Shown here: positions 38,354-46,765 of the stretch, one piece after another | Numbering within the stretch: the first letter of the stretch is position 1 | Layout of the letters: the number at the start of each line of letters is the position of its first letter | Origin: Campylobacter sp. RM16192 | GTDB taxonomy: Bacteria; Campylobacterota; Campylobacteria; Campylobacterales; Campylobacteraceae | DNA: 64,000 nt | Reading direction: 5' to 3' | Assembly (NCBI RefSeq): GCF_004803855.2 | Contig: NZ_CP012552.1 | Location: forward strand, 1,364,001 to 1,428,000 | The notes under the pieces: model-generated | Databases searched by the model: none | Told to the model about the DNA's origin: nothing | Seen by the model: only the letters and a program-made list of their open reading frames with translations | Program-made: the position numbers and the translations under genes

Positions 38354-39436
38354 TTATATCCCTAGTAAATTTCCAAGTTCTTGTGGAGCAGTTGAATATC
38401 TCATAGCCATCTCTTTTGTGATAAGATTGTTCTTAATAGCTTTCATTAAAGATTGAGTCTGTGTCATCATACCTGTAGATTGCTGATTTAATTGCATTTG
38501 AGAGTAAATTTGGTGAATTTTATTTTCTCTAATTAAATTTGAAACAGCTGGATTGTTGATTAAAATTTCATGAACAGCCAAACGACCTCCACCATTTTTT
38601 GGTATCAAACTTTGTGAAATCACTGCACCTAATGAAACAGAAAGCATATTTCTAACTTGAAGCTGTTCACCACCCTCAAAACTATCTATAATACGGTTAA
38701 TAGTCTGAATAGCAGAGTTTGTGTGAAGTGTTGCAAACACAAGGTGTCCTGTTTCTGCTGCTGTAATAGCAGTAGATATAGTTTCGCTATCCCTTATCTC
38801 ACCAACCAGTATAATATCTGGATCTTCACGCATGGCATATTTAAGAGCTTGTGTATAAGAATGTGTATCTGTACCTATATTTCTATGAGAAAATAATGAT
38901 TTTTGATTTTTATGAACGAACTCAACAGGATCTTCAATAGTAAGGATATGTTTTCTTTCGGTTACATTTATTTCATTTAATATAGCTGCCAAAGTTGTTG
39001 ATTTACCGCTTCCTGTAGGACCAGTAACAAGTATCATTCCTTTTTCACGCTTTATAATTTGTTTAAAAATACTAGGAGCTCCAATGCCATCAAGAGTTGG
39101 CATTTCTGTTGGTATTATACGAAAGGCAGCAGCCAATTCACCATTCATTGTATAATAATAATTTGCCCTAAAACGACCTATATTAGGAAGATCTATAGCA
39201 TAATCAAGCTCTCTATTCTCTTCAAGTTCACTTTTTTGAGCATCAGTAATAAGGGCATAACACAAATCTTGTATATCATTACTATTAAGCACGCCTAACT
39301 CAAGCGGACGTAAAGCTCCATCTATTCTTACTTGAGGCTCTCCTCTTGACACAAGGTGAAGATCGCTTGCCTTATTGTGAATCACTGTTCTTAGGAGTGC
39401 TTCTAGGCTTATGTTACTATCACTATACTTTTGCAT
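38354..39436 (-). CDS. pilT: PilT-like type IV pilus retraction ATPase
   Basis: The 360-residue ATPase has a PAS-like N-domain beginning LLRTVIHNKASDLHLVSRGE, Walker A GPTGSGKST (139-147), an Asp box (ILTIEDPVEFVH), Walker B PDIILVGEIRD and a His box ETGHLVFATLHTNSAIQTIN. The PilT-type AIRNLIRE element reads VSNLIRENKIHQ. This places it nearer PilT/PilU than secretion ATPases. No pilin or pilus assembly gene is nearby. It lies between gatC and the cvpA-like gene, a place where C. jejuni has no pilT. Confidence 0.88.
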   Translation of the reverse strand: MQKYSDSNISLEALLRTVIHNKASDLHLVSRGEPQVRIDGALRPLELGVLNSNDIQDLCYALITDAQKSELEENRELDYAIDLPNIGRFRANYYYTMNGELAAAFRIIPTEMPTLDGIGAPSIFKQIIKREKGMILVTGPTGSGKSTTLAAILNEINVTERKHILTIEDPVEFVHKNQKSLFSHRNIGTDTHSYTQALKYAMREDPDIILVGEIRDSETISTAITAAETGHLVFATLHTNSAIQTINRIIDSFEGGEQLQVRNMLSVSLGAVISQSLIPKNGGGRLAVHEILINNPAVSNLIRENKIHQIYSQMQLNQQSTGMMTQTQSLMKAIKNNLITKEMAMRYSTAPQELGNLLGI

Positions 39437-39441
39437 ATTTA

Positions 39442-39729
39442 CTACTCTATAATCTTAGGAACAGCAAAAAAGTGTTCATTTCTTGCAGGAGCATTCTTTA
39501 AAATAACATCCACCACTTCAGACTTTATGCTAATATCTTCTCTAAACGGAGTTCCGCCTTCTATAGAACTTACAACAGCCTTTAAATCATTCAAATCAAG
39601 CTCATTTAAAACATTAACAAAATTCAAAATCTCACTAAGTTGATTCTTGATCTCTTCTCTTTTGTCATCTCCGATTTTTAAAGAACTAAGCTTTTCCAGC
39701 TTAGTAAGCAAATTGTCATCTATATTCAT
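39442..39729 (-). CDS. gatC: Asp/Glu-tRNA amidotransferase subunit C
   Basis: The 95-residue GatC stabilises GatAB, which converts misacylated Glu-tRNA(Gln) and Asp-tRNA(Asn) to the correct forms. It shows DDNLLTKLEKLSSLKI, LSEILNFVNVLNELD and GGTPFREDI. It is the first gene of the operon leading to fur. GatA is separate, at 54251-55609. Confidence 0.95.
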   Translation of the reverse strand: MNIDDNLLTKLEKLSSLKIGDDKREEIKNQLSEILNFVNVLNELDLNDLKAVVSSIEGGTPFREDISIKSEVVDVILKNAPARNEHFFAVPKIIE

Positions 39730-39760
39730 AAAGACCTCTTAAATTTTCAAAATTTGATGC

Positions 39761-39766
39761 ATTATA
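39761..39766 (-). promoter_or_regulatory. -10 element for the gatC-to-aroE operon
   Basis: The reverse strand reads TGTTATAATG, with TATAAT about 32 bases before the gatC ATG. This is the only good promoter seen upstream of the nine-gene run that contains fur. Confidence 0.5.
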
Positions 39767-39851
39767 ACACATTTTAGCTTTAACTTCGCGAGATTTCAGA
39801 TTTATTATGCTACAATTACAATCTTTTAATAAACAAATTTAAGGAAAAAAA

Positions 39852-40418
39852 TTGGCCATTAAAGACGATATAAAATCTATACAAGAAGAGCTTAATACTG
39901 AAGAAAAGTTTTTAGAAAACATAATAAAAAGTGAAAGATTCATAAAAAAATACAAAAAAATCATAATTATTGGTCTAGTGTTAGGAGTAGTAGCAGTTGG
40001 CGGATACTATACTAATCAATTTATAAAAGATCAAAATTTTAAAGCTGCAAACGAAGCATACGCAAAACTTATCACAAATCCTAACGACACTCAAGCAAAA
40101 GCAGATCTCAAATCAAAAGATATATCCTTATATGCCTTATATCAATTTAAAAATTCCATGGAAAATAACGATACTGCAACTTTAAAGTCTCTACTTAACG
40201 AACCTATAGACGAGCTTCTAAAAGATATTGTTAAAGCGCAACTTAATGAGCCTAGTGGGCAAATTTTAAATTCATATAAAACACTAATCAAAGGATATGA
40301 GTTAATAAGAGATAACAAAATAGCCGAAGCTAAAAATGAGCTAAAAAAGATACCTCTAAATTCACAGCTTCAGTCTGTCGTTAAAAATTTCGAACACTAT
40401 CAAGGAAATAGCAAATGA
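39852..40418 (+). CDS. YfgM-like membrane-anchored periplasmic protein
   Basis: The 188-residue protein has a charged cytoplasmic N-terminus, one membrane helix (about 36-57, IIIIGLVLGVVAVGGYYTNQ) and a helical periplasmic part with a TPR-like look (YALYQFKNSMENNDTATLKS). This is the layout of YfgM, the SecYEG-associated helper encoded just upstream of bamB in E. coli. The next gene here is a BamB-like lipoprotein, which supports the comparison. The start is TTG, with AAGGAAA upstream. Sequence similarity is weak, so the call rests on topology and context. Confidence 0.55.
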   Translation: MAIKDDIKSIQEELNTEEKFLENIIKSERFIKKYKKIIIIGLVLGVVAVGGYYTNQFIKDQNFKAANEAYAKLITNPNDTQAKADLKSKDISLYALYQFKNSMENNDTATLKSLLNEPIDELLKDIVKAQLNEPSGQILNSYKTLIKGYELIRDNKIAEAKNELKKIPLNSQLQSVVKNFEHYQGNSK

Positions 40419-41425
40419 GAAAAATTTATACTATCGTATCGATAATGTCTGCACTATTTTTACTAACAGGATGCGGAACCAAAAGACAATATTTTGAGCC
40501 TGAAAATGTAGATTTAAAAGCAAATTTAGACCATACTCTACCTTCTTATATTTTAACAACTAGTACCAATGGAGCTATACTTCAAAATGGTATGGTTGTC
40601 ACAAAAAATGGAGTATTGTCAGATGATATCAACTTTTCAAAAGACACAATACTGCTAAACGCTTATGATGATAAAATTATCACTTCTTCTCTTGATGGGA
40701 ATTTGATGGTTACAAGTAAAACAAAAGAGGTGCTATTCCAAAGAAGTTTTAATGAAGCTATAGTTTCTGCAGCAATTGAAGGCAATAAACTAGCCCTAAT
40801 AACCGCCTCAAACGTAATATATCTTATAGACACAATAAAAAATACAAATTTATTAGAATTTGAATCATCTGACATATACACTCAAGACTCAAGAGTGGCA
40901 GCGCCTTATTTTATGAGCTCTTTAGTAATATTCCCAACCCTTGATGGTAAAATCATGATAGTTGATAAAAGCCAAGGCAGAATTTTAAAAGACGTTGTCA
41001 TAAGTAGTGAAGAATTCTTTAACAATATAATATTTCTAGAAGTTATTAACGATACAATGATAGCTGCGACAGGAAAGAAGATAGTGGCTATAAATCCAGA
41101 AAGAACGCTTTACTATAACGGTGAGATAAAAAATATAGTTTCGCATAAAGACAGGTTATATATCTTAAAAAAAGACGGAGAAATTTTACTAACAGATATA
41201 AATTTACAGAAATTAAATTCTATAAATTTTAAATTTGCAATCTTTTCAAATGCTATCACTTTAGATGATTACCTATATGTAATTGAGAAAAAAGGCTATC
41301 TGATAAAGGCGGATCTAGATCTCAAAAATCATCAAATTTTTAGACTAAGCGACGAGATTGAAGACAAGAGCTTCATAGGCTTTAGGGAATTTTACTACGA
41401 CAATAAGTATCTGAAGCTAAAATGA
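40415..41425 (+). CDS. BamB-like beta-propeller lipoprotein
   Basis: The 336-residue protein has a lipoprotein signal ending LLTGC (Cys20). The rest is made of repeated blades of four beta strands: DDKIITSSLDGNLMVTSKTK, NKLALITASNVIYLIDT, LVIFPTLDGKIMIVDKSQGR and KDRLYILKKDGEILLTD. Such GxLxxxDxxxG blades are typical of PQQ-like propellers, including BamB of the outer membrane barrel assembly machine. It overlaps the YfgM-like gene by 4 bases, the order seen in E. coli (yfgM-bamB). It may be a diverged BamB. Direct evidence of a BAM role is lacking. Confidence 0.6.
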   Translation: MRKIYTIVSIMSALFLLTGCGTKRQYFEPENVDLKANLDHTLPSYILTTSTNGAILQNGMVVTKNGVLSDDINFSKDTILLNAYDDKIITSSLDGNLMVTSKTKEVLFQRSFNEAIVSAAIEGNKLALITASNVIYLIDTIKNTNLLEFESSDIYTQDSRVAAPYFMSSLVIFPTLDGKIMIVDKSQGRILKDVVISSEEFFNNIIFLEVINDTMIAATGKKIVAINPERTLYYNGEIKNIVSHKDRLYILKKDGEILLTDINLQKLNSINFKFAIFSNAITLDDYLYVIEKKGYLIKADLDLKNHQIFRLSDEIEDKSFIGFREFYYDNKYLKLK

Positions 41426-41426
41426 G

Positions 41427-41756
41427 ATGAAAGCTGAAATTTATAAATTTTTTGAAGACAAAAAGATAGTATTAAAAAATTTAAAAGAGATTGACCTTAG
41501 CAAATTTACTAAAAAAAGAACTCTTGTTTGTACTATTGGTATAGATATTAAAGATTTTTATAATATTGTATTTATCAGAGAAGCTAAAAGCAGATTCTTA
41601 AAAAAAGAATTCGAGGAGATTCTTGAAATTTACTCTAAAATACAAGCTGATTTGCAGATAAATTTCAAGAAAAAAACTATATTTTATAGTTCATCAATTT
41701 GCTCTAAAACACAAATTTCAATGAAAGAAAACGGATTTAGCTATGATTTTGTGTGA
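41427..41756 (+). CDS. Hypothetical protein (109 aa)
   Basis: I do not recognise this protein. It is 109 residues, very Lys- and Ile-rich, with no signal peptide or membrane helix. The predicted structure is alternating strands and helices (RTLVCTIGIDIKDFYNIVFI). The N-terminal Cys is followed later by a pair of Cys-containing turns (SSSICSKTQ). It begins one base after the BamB-like gene and overlaps coaX by 14 bases, so it is translated as part of the cluster. A gene of similar size sits beside coaX in C. jejuni. Confidence 0.6.
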   Translation: MKAEIYKFFEDKKIVLKNLKEIDLSKFTKKRTLVCTIGIDIKDFYNIVFIREAKSRFLKKEFEEILEIYSKIQADLQINFKKKTIFYSSSICSKTQISMKENGFSYDFV

Positions 41757-42366
41757 CATTGGAAACACAAATGCAACTATATTTGAAGATGGAAAGATAT
41801 CAAAAATAGGAATAGATAAATTCCAAAATTTTAAACGCAATGAGAAAATATACTATATAAGCGTGAACGATAGCATAAATCAAAAACTTCAAAATGATAA
41901 AAATTTTGTAAATTTAGAACCATTTTTTGAAATAGACACAATATATAAAACTCTTGGAATAGATAGAGTAGTCAATTGCTACAGCATAGATGATGGAGTA
42001 ATAGTAGATGCTGGAAGCGCCATAACAATAGACGTTATGGCAAGCAAGATGCATCTTGGGGGGTGTATAGTTCCTGGCATTTCTCAAAGCCTAAAGGCTT
42101 ATGAAAACATATCCCCTCGCTTAAAAATAGCTCTAAATTCACAAATACAGCTTGATGCGCTACCTCAAAAAACTGCCGATGCCATAAGTTATGGCATAGT
42201 TAAACCTATAGTATTACTAATAGAAAATATCTCAAATAACTCTAAAATTTATTTTACAGGCGGAGATGGAGAGTTCTTATCTAGGTTTTTTAAAAATGGA
42301 ATATATGATAGGTTACTAATCTTTAGAGGAATGCAAAAGCTAATAGAAGAAAAGGAAATTTTATGA
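41743..42366 (+). CDS. coaX: Type III pantothenate kinase
   Basis: The 207-residue enzyme phosphorylates pantothenate, the first step of coenzyme A synthesis. It has the ASKHA phosphate loop MILCDIGNTNATIF (Asp5), the second phosphate motif VDAGSAITIDVM and GGCIVPGISQSLKAY, with DALPQKTADAISYGI for the GTTDAIxxG region. The type III form lacks feedback by CoA. It is slightly short for the family (about 210-260). It overlaps hisG by 4 bases. Confidence 0.92.
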   Translation: MILCDIGNTNATIFEDGKISKIGIDKFQNFKRNEKIYYISVNDSINQKLQNDKNFVNLEPFFEIDTIYKTLGIDRVVNCYSIDDGVIVDAGSAITIDVMASKMHLGGCIVPGISQSLKAYENISPRLKIALNSQIQLDALPQKTADAISYGIVKPIVLLIENISNNSKIYFTGGDGEFLSRFFKNGIYDRLLIFRGMQKLIEEKEIL

Positions 42367-42977
42367 TAACAATCGCTCTTCCAAAGGGTAGAATAGCCGA
42401 AGAAACTCTCATGATTTTTAGAAAAATTTTTAATACTCCTTTTTTATTTGAAGATAGAAAGCTGGTAATGAGCGAAGGAGATTTTAAATTTCTAATGGTT
42501 AGAAACCAAGATATACCAGTATATGTAGTAAATGGGGCTGCAGATATAGGAGTAGTTGGGTTAGACGTATTAGAAGAGCATAAGCCAGATGTACTTAGAC
42601 TGCTTGATCTTAAAATAGGAAAGTGTCGCGTATGTGTAGGCATAAAAGAAAACGACAATCTAGACTATAGCGTCCCAGAACTTAAAGTGGCCACAAAAAT
42701 GCCAAATATATCAAGAAACTACTTTGCAACAAAGGCAACAGCTTTAAAAATCATCAAACTATATGGATCAATTGAGCTTGCTCCTATCGTGAGGCTAAGC
42801 AATGCAATAGTAGATGTGGTCGAAACTGGCACTACAATGAAACAAAACGGACTTAAAGTAGCTGAAACAATAATGCATTCGTCGGCTCATTTAATAGCCA
42901 ACAAAAATAGCTTTATAATAAAAAAAGATGAGATCTTGTCACTTTACGACAAGATAAAAAGAGAAATTGAAGCTTAA
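42363..42977 (+). CDS. hisG: ATP phosphoribosyltransferase, short form HisG(S)
   Basis: The 204-residue enzyme starts histidine synthesis by joining ATP and PRPP. It has ITIALPKGRIAEETL, the GAADIGVVGLDVL segment and the PRPP loop IVDVVETGTTMKQNGL. The C-terminal ACT-like regulatory domain of long HisG (about 300 residues) is absent, and the frame ends normally, so this is the short form. Short HisG works only with HisZ, a paralogue of histidyl-tRNA synthetase. No hisZ lies in the window. Confidence 0.94.
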   Translation: MITIALPKGRIAEETLMIFRKIFNTPFLFEDRKLVMSEGDFKFLMVRNQDIPVYVVNGAADIGVVGLDVLEEHKPDVLRLLDLKIGKCRVCVGIKENDNLDYSVPELKVATKMPNISRNYFATKATALKIIKLYGSIELAPIVRLSNAIVDVVETGTTMKQNGLKVAETIMHSSAHLIANKNSFIIKKDEILSLYDKIKREIEA

Positions 42978-42981
42978 TTGC

Positions 42982-44085
42982 CTATTTAGAATTAAAATTT
43001 TCTATTAAATCAACAAAAACTTCATATAGCTTTTCGATCTCACTCACACTAACTCTCTCGTTAACGGCATGAATTCTATCGTTTATTACTCCAAATTCTA
43101 CTACTTTCACGCCAAATTCGGACAAATACCTAGCATCGCTTGTGCCACCTTTTGTATTTAGTTGAGGAGTTACTCCACAAATTTTTCTAACTGAATTTTG
43201 TATAGATTTTACTATTTTGCTCTCTTTATCAGTTAAAAATGGTTTTGCATTTTGATTGATTTCAAGCTCATATTTAAATTCACCAAACAGCTCTTTAATA
43301 TAATCTTTTAAATTTTCTGCATTAGTTTGAATAGAGTTTCTGACATTAAACATCACTTTTACTTCGCTAGGAGTGACATTGCAAACTTCTATGCCTCCCC
43401 TTATGTCAGTTATCACGATTTTACTAGGATCAAAAAATTCGCTTCCGTTATCCATATCATGTCCTGCAAATTTATAAAATACACTTGCTAGTTGATGAAC
43501 TGGATTTATGCACTTAGCAGGATATGCGGCGTGCCCTTGAACTCCTTTGATTATAAGTTTTCCGTTTATAGATCCTCTGCGTCCGACTTTAATCGTATCG
43601 CCAAGTGTTTTATCACAAGTTGGCTCAGCAACTACAGCAAAATCTGGCAACATGTGATTTTCTTTCATAAATTTAAGCGCCTCTTTAGTGCCGTAAATAG
43701 CATCTCCCTCTTCATCGCTAGTTAAGATAATAGATAAAGTTCCTTCAAAATTTTTAGCGTCTTTACAGGCACAAACAAATGCCGCAACACCGCCTTTCAT
43801 GTCCTGGGCACCCCTAGCATATATAAAGCCATCTTGTAAAACAGGTTCAAACGGATCACTATCCCAACCATTTCCAGGAGGCACAACATCAACATGTCCA
43901 GCAAAAGCCAAATGCGGACCATCGCCAAATTTTTTAGTTAAAATTAGATTTTTAACTCCATTTTTATTTACAAAAACAGGCTTAAATTCACTACAAAAAG
44001 AGCTTATAAAATCTAAGGCTCCATCATCTTTAGGTGTTATAGACTTAAACTTAAGAAGTTCAATAAGAAAATTTATGACTTGCAT
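42982..44085 (-). CDS. dapE: Succinyl-diaminopimelate desuccinylase
   Basis: The 367-residue M20 metallohydrolase frees LL-diaminopimelate for lysine and peptidoglycan synthesis. Metal-site motifs are complete: [11 protein letters not shown] (His64, Asp66), [10 protein letters not shown] (Asp95) and SDEEGDA (Glu125, Glu126), with [12 protein letters not shown] near the C-terminus as in DapE. It converges on hisG with only 4 bases between stops. It may share a transcript with the downstream end of the GGDEF/EAL gene, 22 bases upstream. Confidence 0.95.
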   Translation of the reverse strand: MQVINFLIELLKFKSITPKDDGALDFISSFCSEFKPVFVNKNGVKNLILTKKFGDGPHLAFAGHVDVVPPGNGWDSDPFEPVLQDGFIYARGAQDMKGGVAAFVCACKDAKNFEGTLSIILTSDEEGDAIYGTKEALKFMKENHMLPDFAVVAEPTCDKTLGDTIKVGRRGSINGKLIIKGVQGHAAYPAKCINPVHQLASVFYKFAGHDMDNGSEFFDPSKIVITDIRGGIEVCNVTPSEVKVMFNVRNSIQTNAENLKDYIKELFGEFKYELEINQNAKPFLTDKESKIVKSIQNSVRKICGVTPQLNTKGGTSDARYLSEFGVKVVEFGVINDRIHAVNERVSVSEIEKLYEVFVDLIENFNSK

Positions 44086-44107
44086 ACCATTTCCAATATT
44101 TTAAATT

Positions 44108-46030
44108 TTAAAGCAATGTATCTGAAGGCTCTCCCAGATAAAATCCTTGGAATTCATCTACACCAAGATCTACGCAAGCTTCAAAAACACTCTTTGAATG
44201 AACAAATTCGGCAACTATTGTTATATTAAGCTTTTTAGCAAAAGCTATTATGGCTCCAGCTACAGAGCGCGAATCATCATCAATATCTACATTTTTTATT
44301 ATAGAGCCATCTATTTTAATAAAATCAGGCTTTATTCTTAGCAAGTATGAAAAATTGCTATATCCAGAGCCAAAATCGTCTATAGCTATTCTTACCCCCA
44401 TATTTTTAACACGATCTATAAATTTAATAACCCTCTCTAAATTCTCAATATTTTCATCTTCCAAGATCTCGAATACTACACGATCTGCAATCTTATACCT
44501 ATTAATCCTATCGATAATAAATACGCTCATATCGCCATCTGTCATATCTCTGCCAGACAAATTGACAGATATTAATGCATGAGGATTATCTGATATAAGT
44601 TTAAAACTCTTTTCTAAAAGAACTTTTTCTATATCTACATATCTTTTTATGCGCTTAGATACATCCAAAAAAACATTTGGTGAAATTATCTCTCTACTAT
44701 TTTGTATACGAGCCAACATTTCATATTTAACAACTTGCTTCTTCGCATTAAATATAGGCTGGTAAAAAGGTATAATTTTATCATTTATAATCGCATTTCT
44801 AATCAAATTTGAACGCTTAATCTGCTCAACATATTGTGTTGTATCATCGATGCTTTTAAGGTAACAAAAATAATCCTTGCCATTACTTTTTGCATACTCT
44901 AAAGCTAGCATAGCTTTTTTAAAAGTATCAGACTCGTCAAGAGAGAATCCTACAGTGCAATGCACTTCTATTAGATCTTGCTTATCTTCATCCTCTCTTT
45001 CAACATCTATAATAAGACCCTTTAAGGTGTCTAATAATTTAGTTGCAAGCTCTTCATATCTATCTATAAAGAAATTTTTATCCTCTACAAAAGTAAATTG
45101 ATCAGCACCGGTTCTATATACTTTCATGCCCTCTTTTTCAGCTATTCTTGTAGTAAGTTCTGCCAAATACATTAAAACTTGATTGCATATGTTATAACCA
45201 AAATAATTATTCATCTTTCTAAAATTATCTATATCCATAATAACTATTTTAGGATTTTTCATCAATTCTATATCTTTTTGCAAGGACTCTTTATTTGGCA
45301 AGCCTGTCAACGGATCAAAATATAGCCTATATTCTATTTCAGAGTTAGTTGTGGTAAGCTCTGAATTAATATTTGTCATTATTTCATGACCTGTTTTTAG
45401 CTTTCTAAAAAATAAAAAATATTGAAATAGTGCTACTATGAGTATCAAAGTTGTCAAAATGAATGTGGTTTTCATATTTACAACTACCCACTCTTTGAAA
45501 TAAGGGTCTGTAAAATCTAAAATTTTAGCATTATGAAGCATACGATAGCCGATAATTATATCTTTATACTTTTTAAAATAACAAATTAAAATTTTATTAT
45601 CAGGCATAAGTTCAACATTTTTATAATAATCTTTATTGATTAGCTCTTGGTATCTTCTTGCATCCATATTGCAAACTTCATGCGGTAAAGGTTTGCCGAT
45701 TAAATCCGGATATTCAGAACTAGCTAAAACGATAAATTCTTTCTGTGTTTCAGAACCCTTTAAAATCCAGCTTGGTATTGCTTTAGTCTCTTTTGTATAC
45801 TCTTGAAATTTTGTTATGTCTTCTTTAGCAATATCCTTATATATCATATTAACTAAATTCATAAAGGATTCTGCTTTTTGGTTTACAGAAATATCCACAG
45901 GATGATTGATAGATCCTTTATATTTTATACTAAAGATGTAGGAAATAATAGCAATATAACATATAAATAATATTGTTACAGGAAGTATTACAAATAGTCT
46001 AGTTGATTTCTTTAAATCGAAAGTTTGCAT
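44108..46030 (-). CDS. Membrane GGDEF/EAL protein with degenerate GGDEF
   Basis: The 640-residue protein has a membrane helix at about 12-35, a periplasmic sensor region of about 150 residues, a second helix near 188-210, then a GGDEF domain and an EAL domain. The GGDEF site reads GADQF, so cyclase activity is doubtful. The EAL domain keeps most catalytic residues: YEMLARIQ for EALLR, ISVNLSGRD, FEILEDE, DDFGSGYSNFSYL and FIKIDGSII. It may be a c-di-GMP phosphodiesterase controlled by its inactive GGDEF domain, or a binding protein. The IGYRMLHN periplasmic region looks like a Cache-type fold. Confidence 0.87.
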   Translation of the reverse strand: MQTFDLKKSTRLFVILPVTILFICYIAIISYIFSIKYKGSINHPVDISVNQKAESFMNLVNMIYKDIAKEDITKFQEYTKETKAIPSWILKGSETQKEFIVLASSEYPDLIGKPLPHEVCNMDARRYQELINKDYYKNVELMPDNKILICYFKKYKDIIIGYRMLHNAKILDFTDPYFKEWVVVNMKTTFILTTLILIVALFQYFLFFRKLKTGHEIMTNINSELTTTNSEIEYRLYFDPLTGLPNKESLQKDIELMKNPKIVIMDIDNFRKMNNYFGYNICNQVLMYLAELTTRIAEKEGMKVYRTGADQFTFVEDKNFFIDRYEELATKLLDTLKGLIIDVEREDEDKQDLIEVHCTVGFSLDESDTFKKAMLALEYAKSNGKDYFCYLKSIDDTTQYVEQIKRSNLIRNAIINDKIIPFYQPIFNAKKQVVKYEMLARIQNSREIISPNVFLDVSKRIKRYVDIEKVLLEKSFKLISDNPHALISVNLSGRDMTDGDMSVFIIDRINRYKIADRVVFEILEDENIENLERVIKFIDRVKNMGVRIAIDDFGSGYSNFSYLLRIKPDFIKIDGSIIKNVDIDDDSRSVAGAIIAFAKKLNITIVAEFVHSKSVFEACVDLGVDEFQGFYLGEPSDTLL

Positions 46031-46109
46031 TAGAATTTCTTATGCCTTTTTATAACACAAATTACTTTGGATTGTATCATCTTTTGTCTAAAAAAGCTAT
46101 TAATAGCCA

Positions 46110-46712
46110 TCAATGCAAAAACAACTTATAAAACAAATTTAAAGAAAAGCCTACTAATATAATTGCGCATATAAGATTCATCCGTCTTACTAAATTATAA
46201 GAGATAAATTTAGCACTTTTATATACCACAAAAGGCATTGATAATATCCATAAAAAAATAGCGACAACAAGCCCAGCTACAACTACATATACATTCTCAA
46301 AACTTTTAACGTAACTTGCTACACTAAGCCAAAAGCCTGTGGTATAAGGATTTGCAAGAGTTGCCAAAAAACCTTTAAAATAGTTTTTAAGAAAATTTCC
46401 TCTTGCCACCACAATATGCTCGTCTGCTTTTATAGGCTGATTGGAGTTTTTAATTATCATATACGAGATATAAAATAGATAGCAAACACCAAAAGTCCCT
46501 ATAGTTTTTGAGGCAATATCGCCATTTAAGTATTCGAGCAGACCAAAGGCTAAGAGTACAAGATAAAATATATCAGCACTCATGGCTCCAAGTCCGATAG
46601 CAAAAGCCATCAAAAATGATTTTAGAGCAGCTGTCATTATCATTATATTTATAGGACCTATTGGAACCGCTGCACCAAAACCAAATAACAAACCCTGCAA
46701 AAACGCCGTCAA
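46110..46712 (-). CDS. LysE family amino acid exporter
   Basis: The 200-residue protein has about six membrane helices and the LysE/RhtB opening GFGAAVPIGPINIMIMTAAL. ANPYTTGFWLSVASYV matches the conserved NPK-x-x-x-F segment with changes. The family exports amino acids such as lysine, threonine or homoserine lactones; the substrate is not evident. It stands alone between the GGDEF/EAL gene and mutS2, on the same strand. Confidence 0.88.
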   Translation of the reverse strand: MTAFLQGLLFGFGAAVPIGPINIMIMTAALKSFLMAFAIGLGAMSADIFYLVLLAFGLLEYLNGDIASKTIGTFGVCYLFYISYMIIKNSNQPIKADEHIVVARGNFLKNYFKGFLATLANPYTTGFWLSVASYVKSFENVYVVVAGLVVAIFLWILSMPFVVYKSAKFISYNLVRRMNLICAIILVGFSLNLFYKLFLH

Positions 46713-46765
46713 TCCAACCCTTTAAAATTTCATATTAAGTAGTATAAATTTATATATTTAGATTA

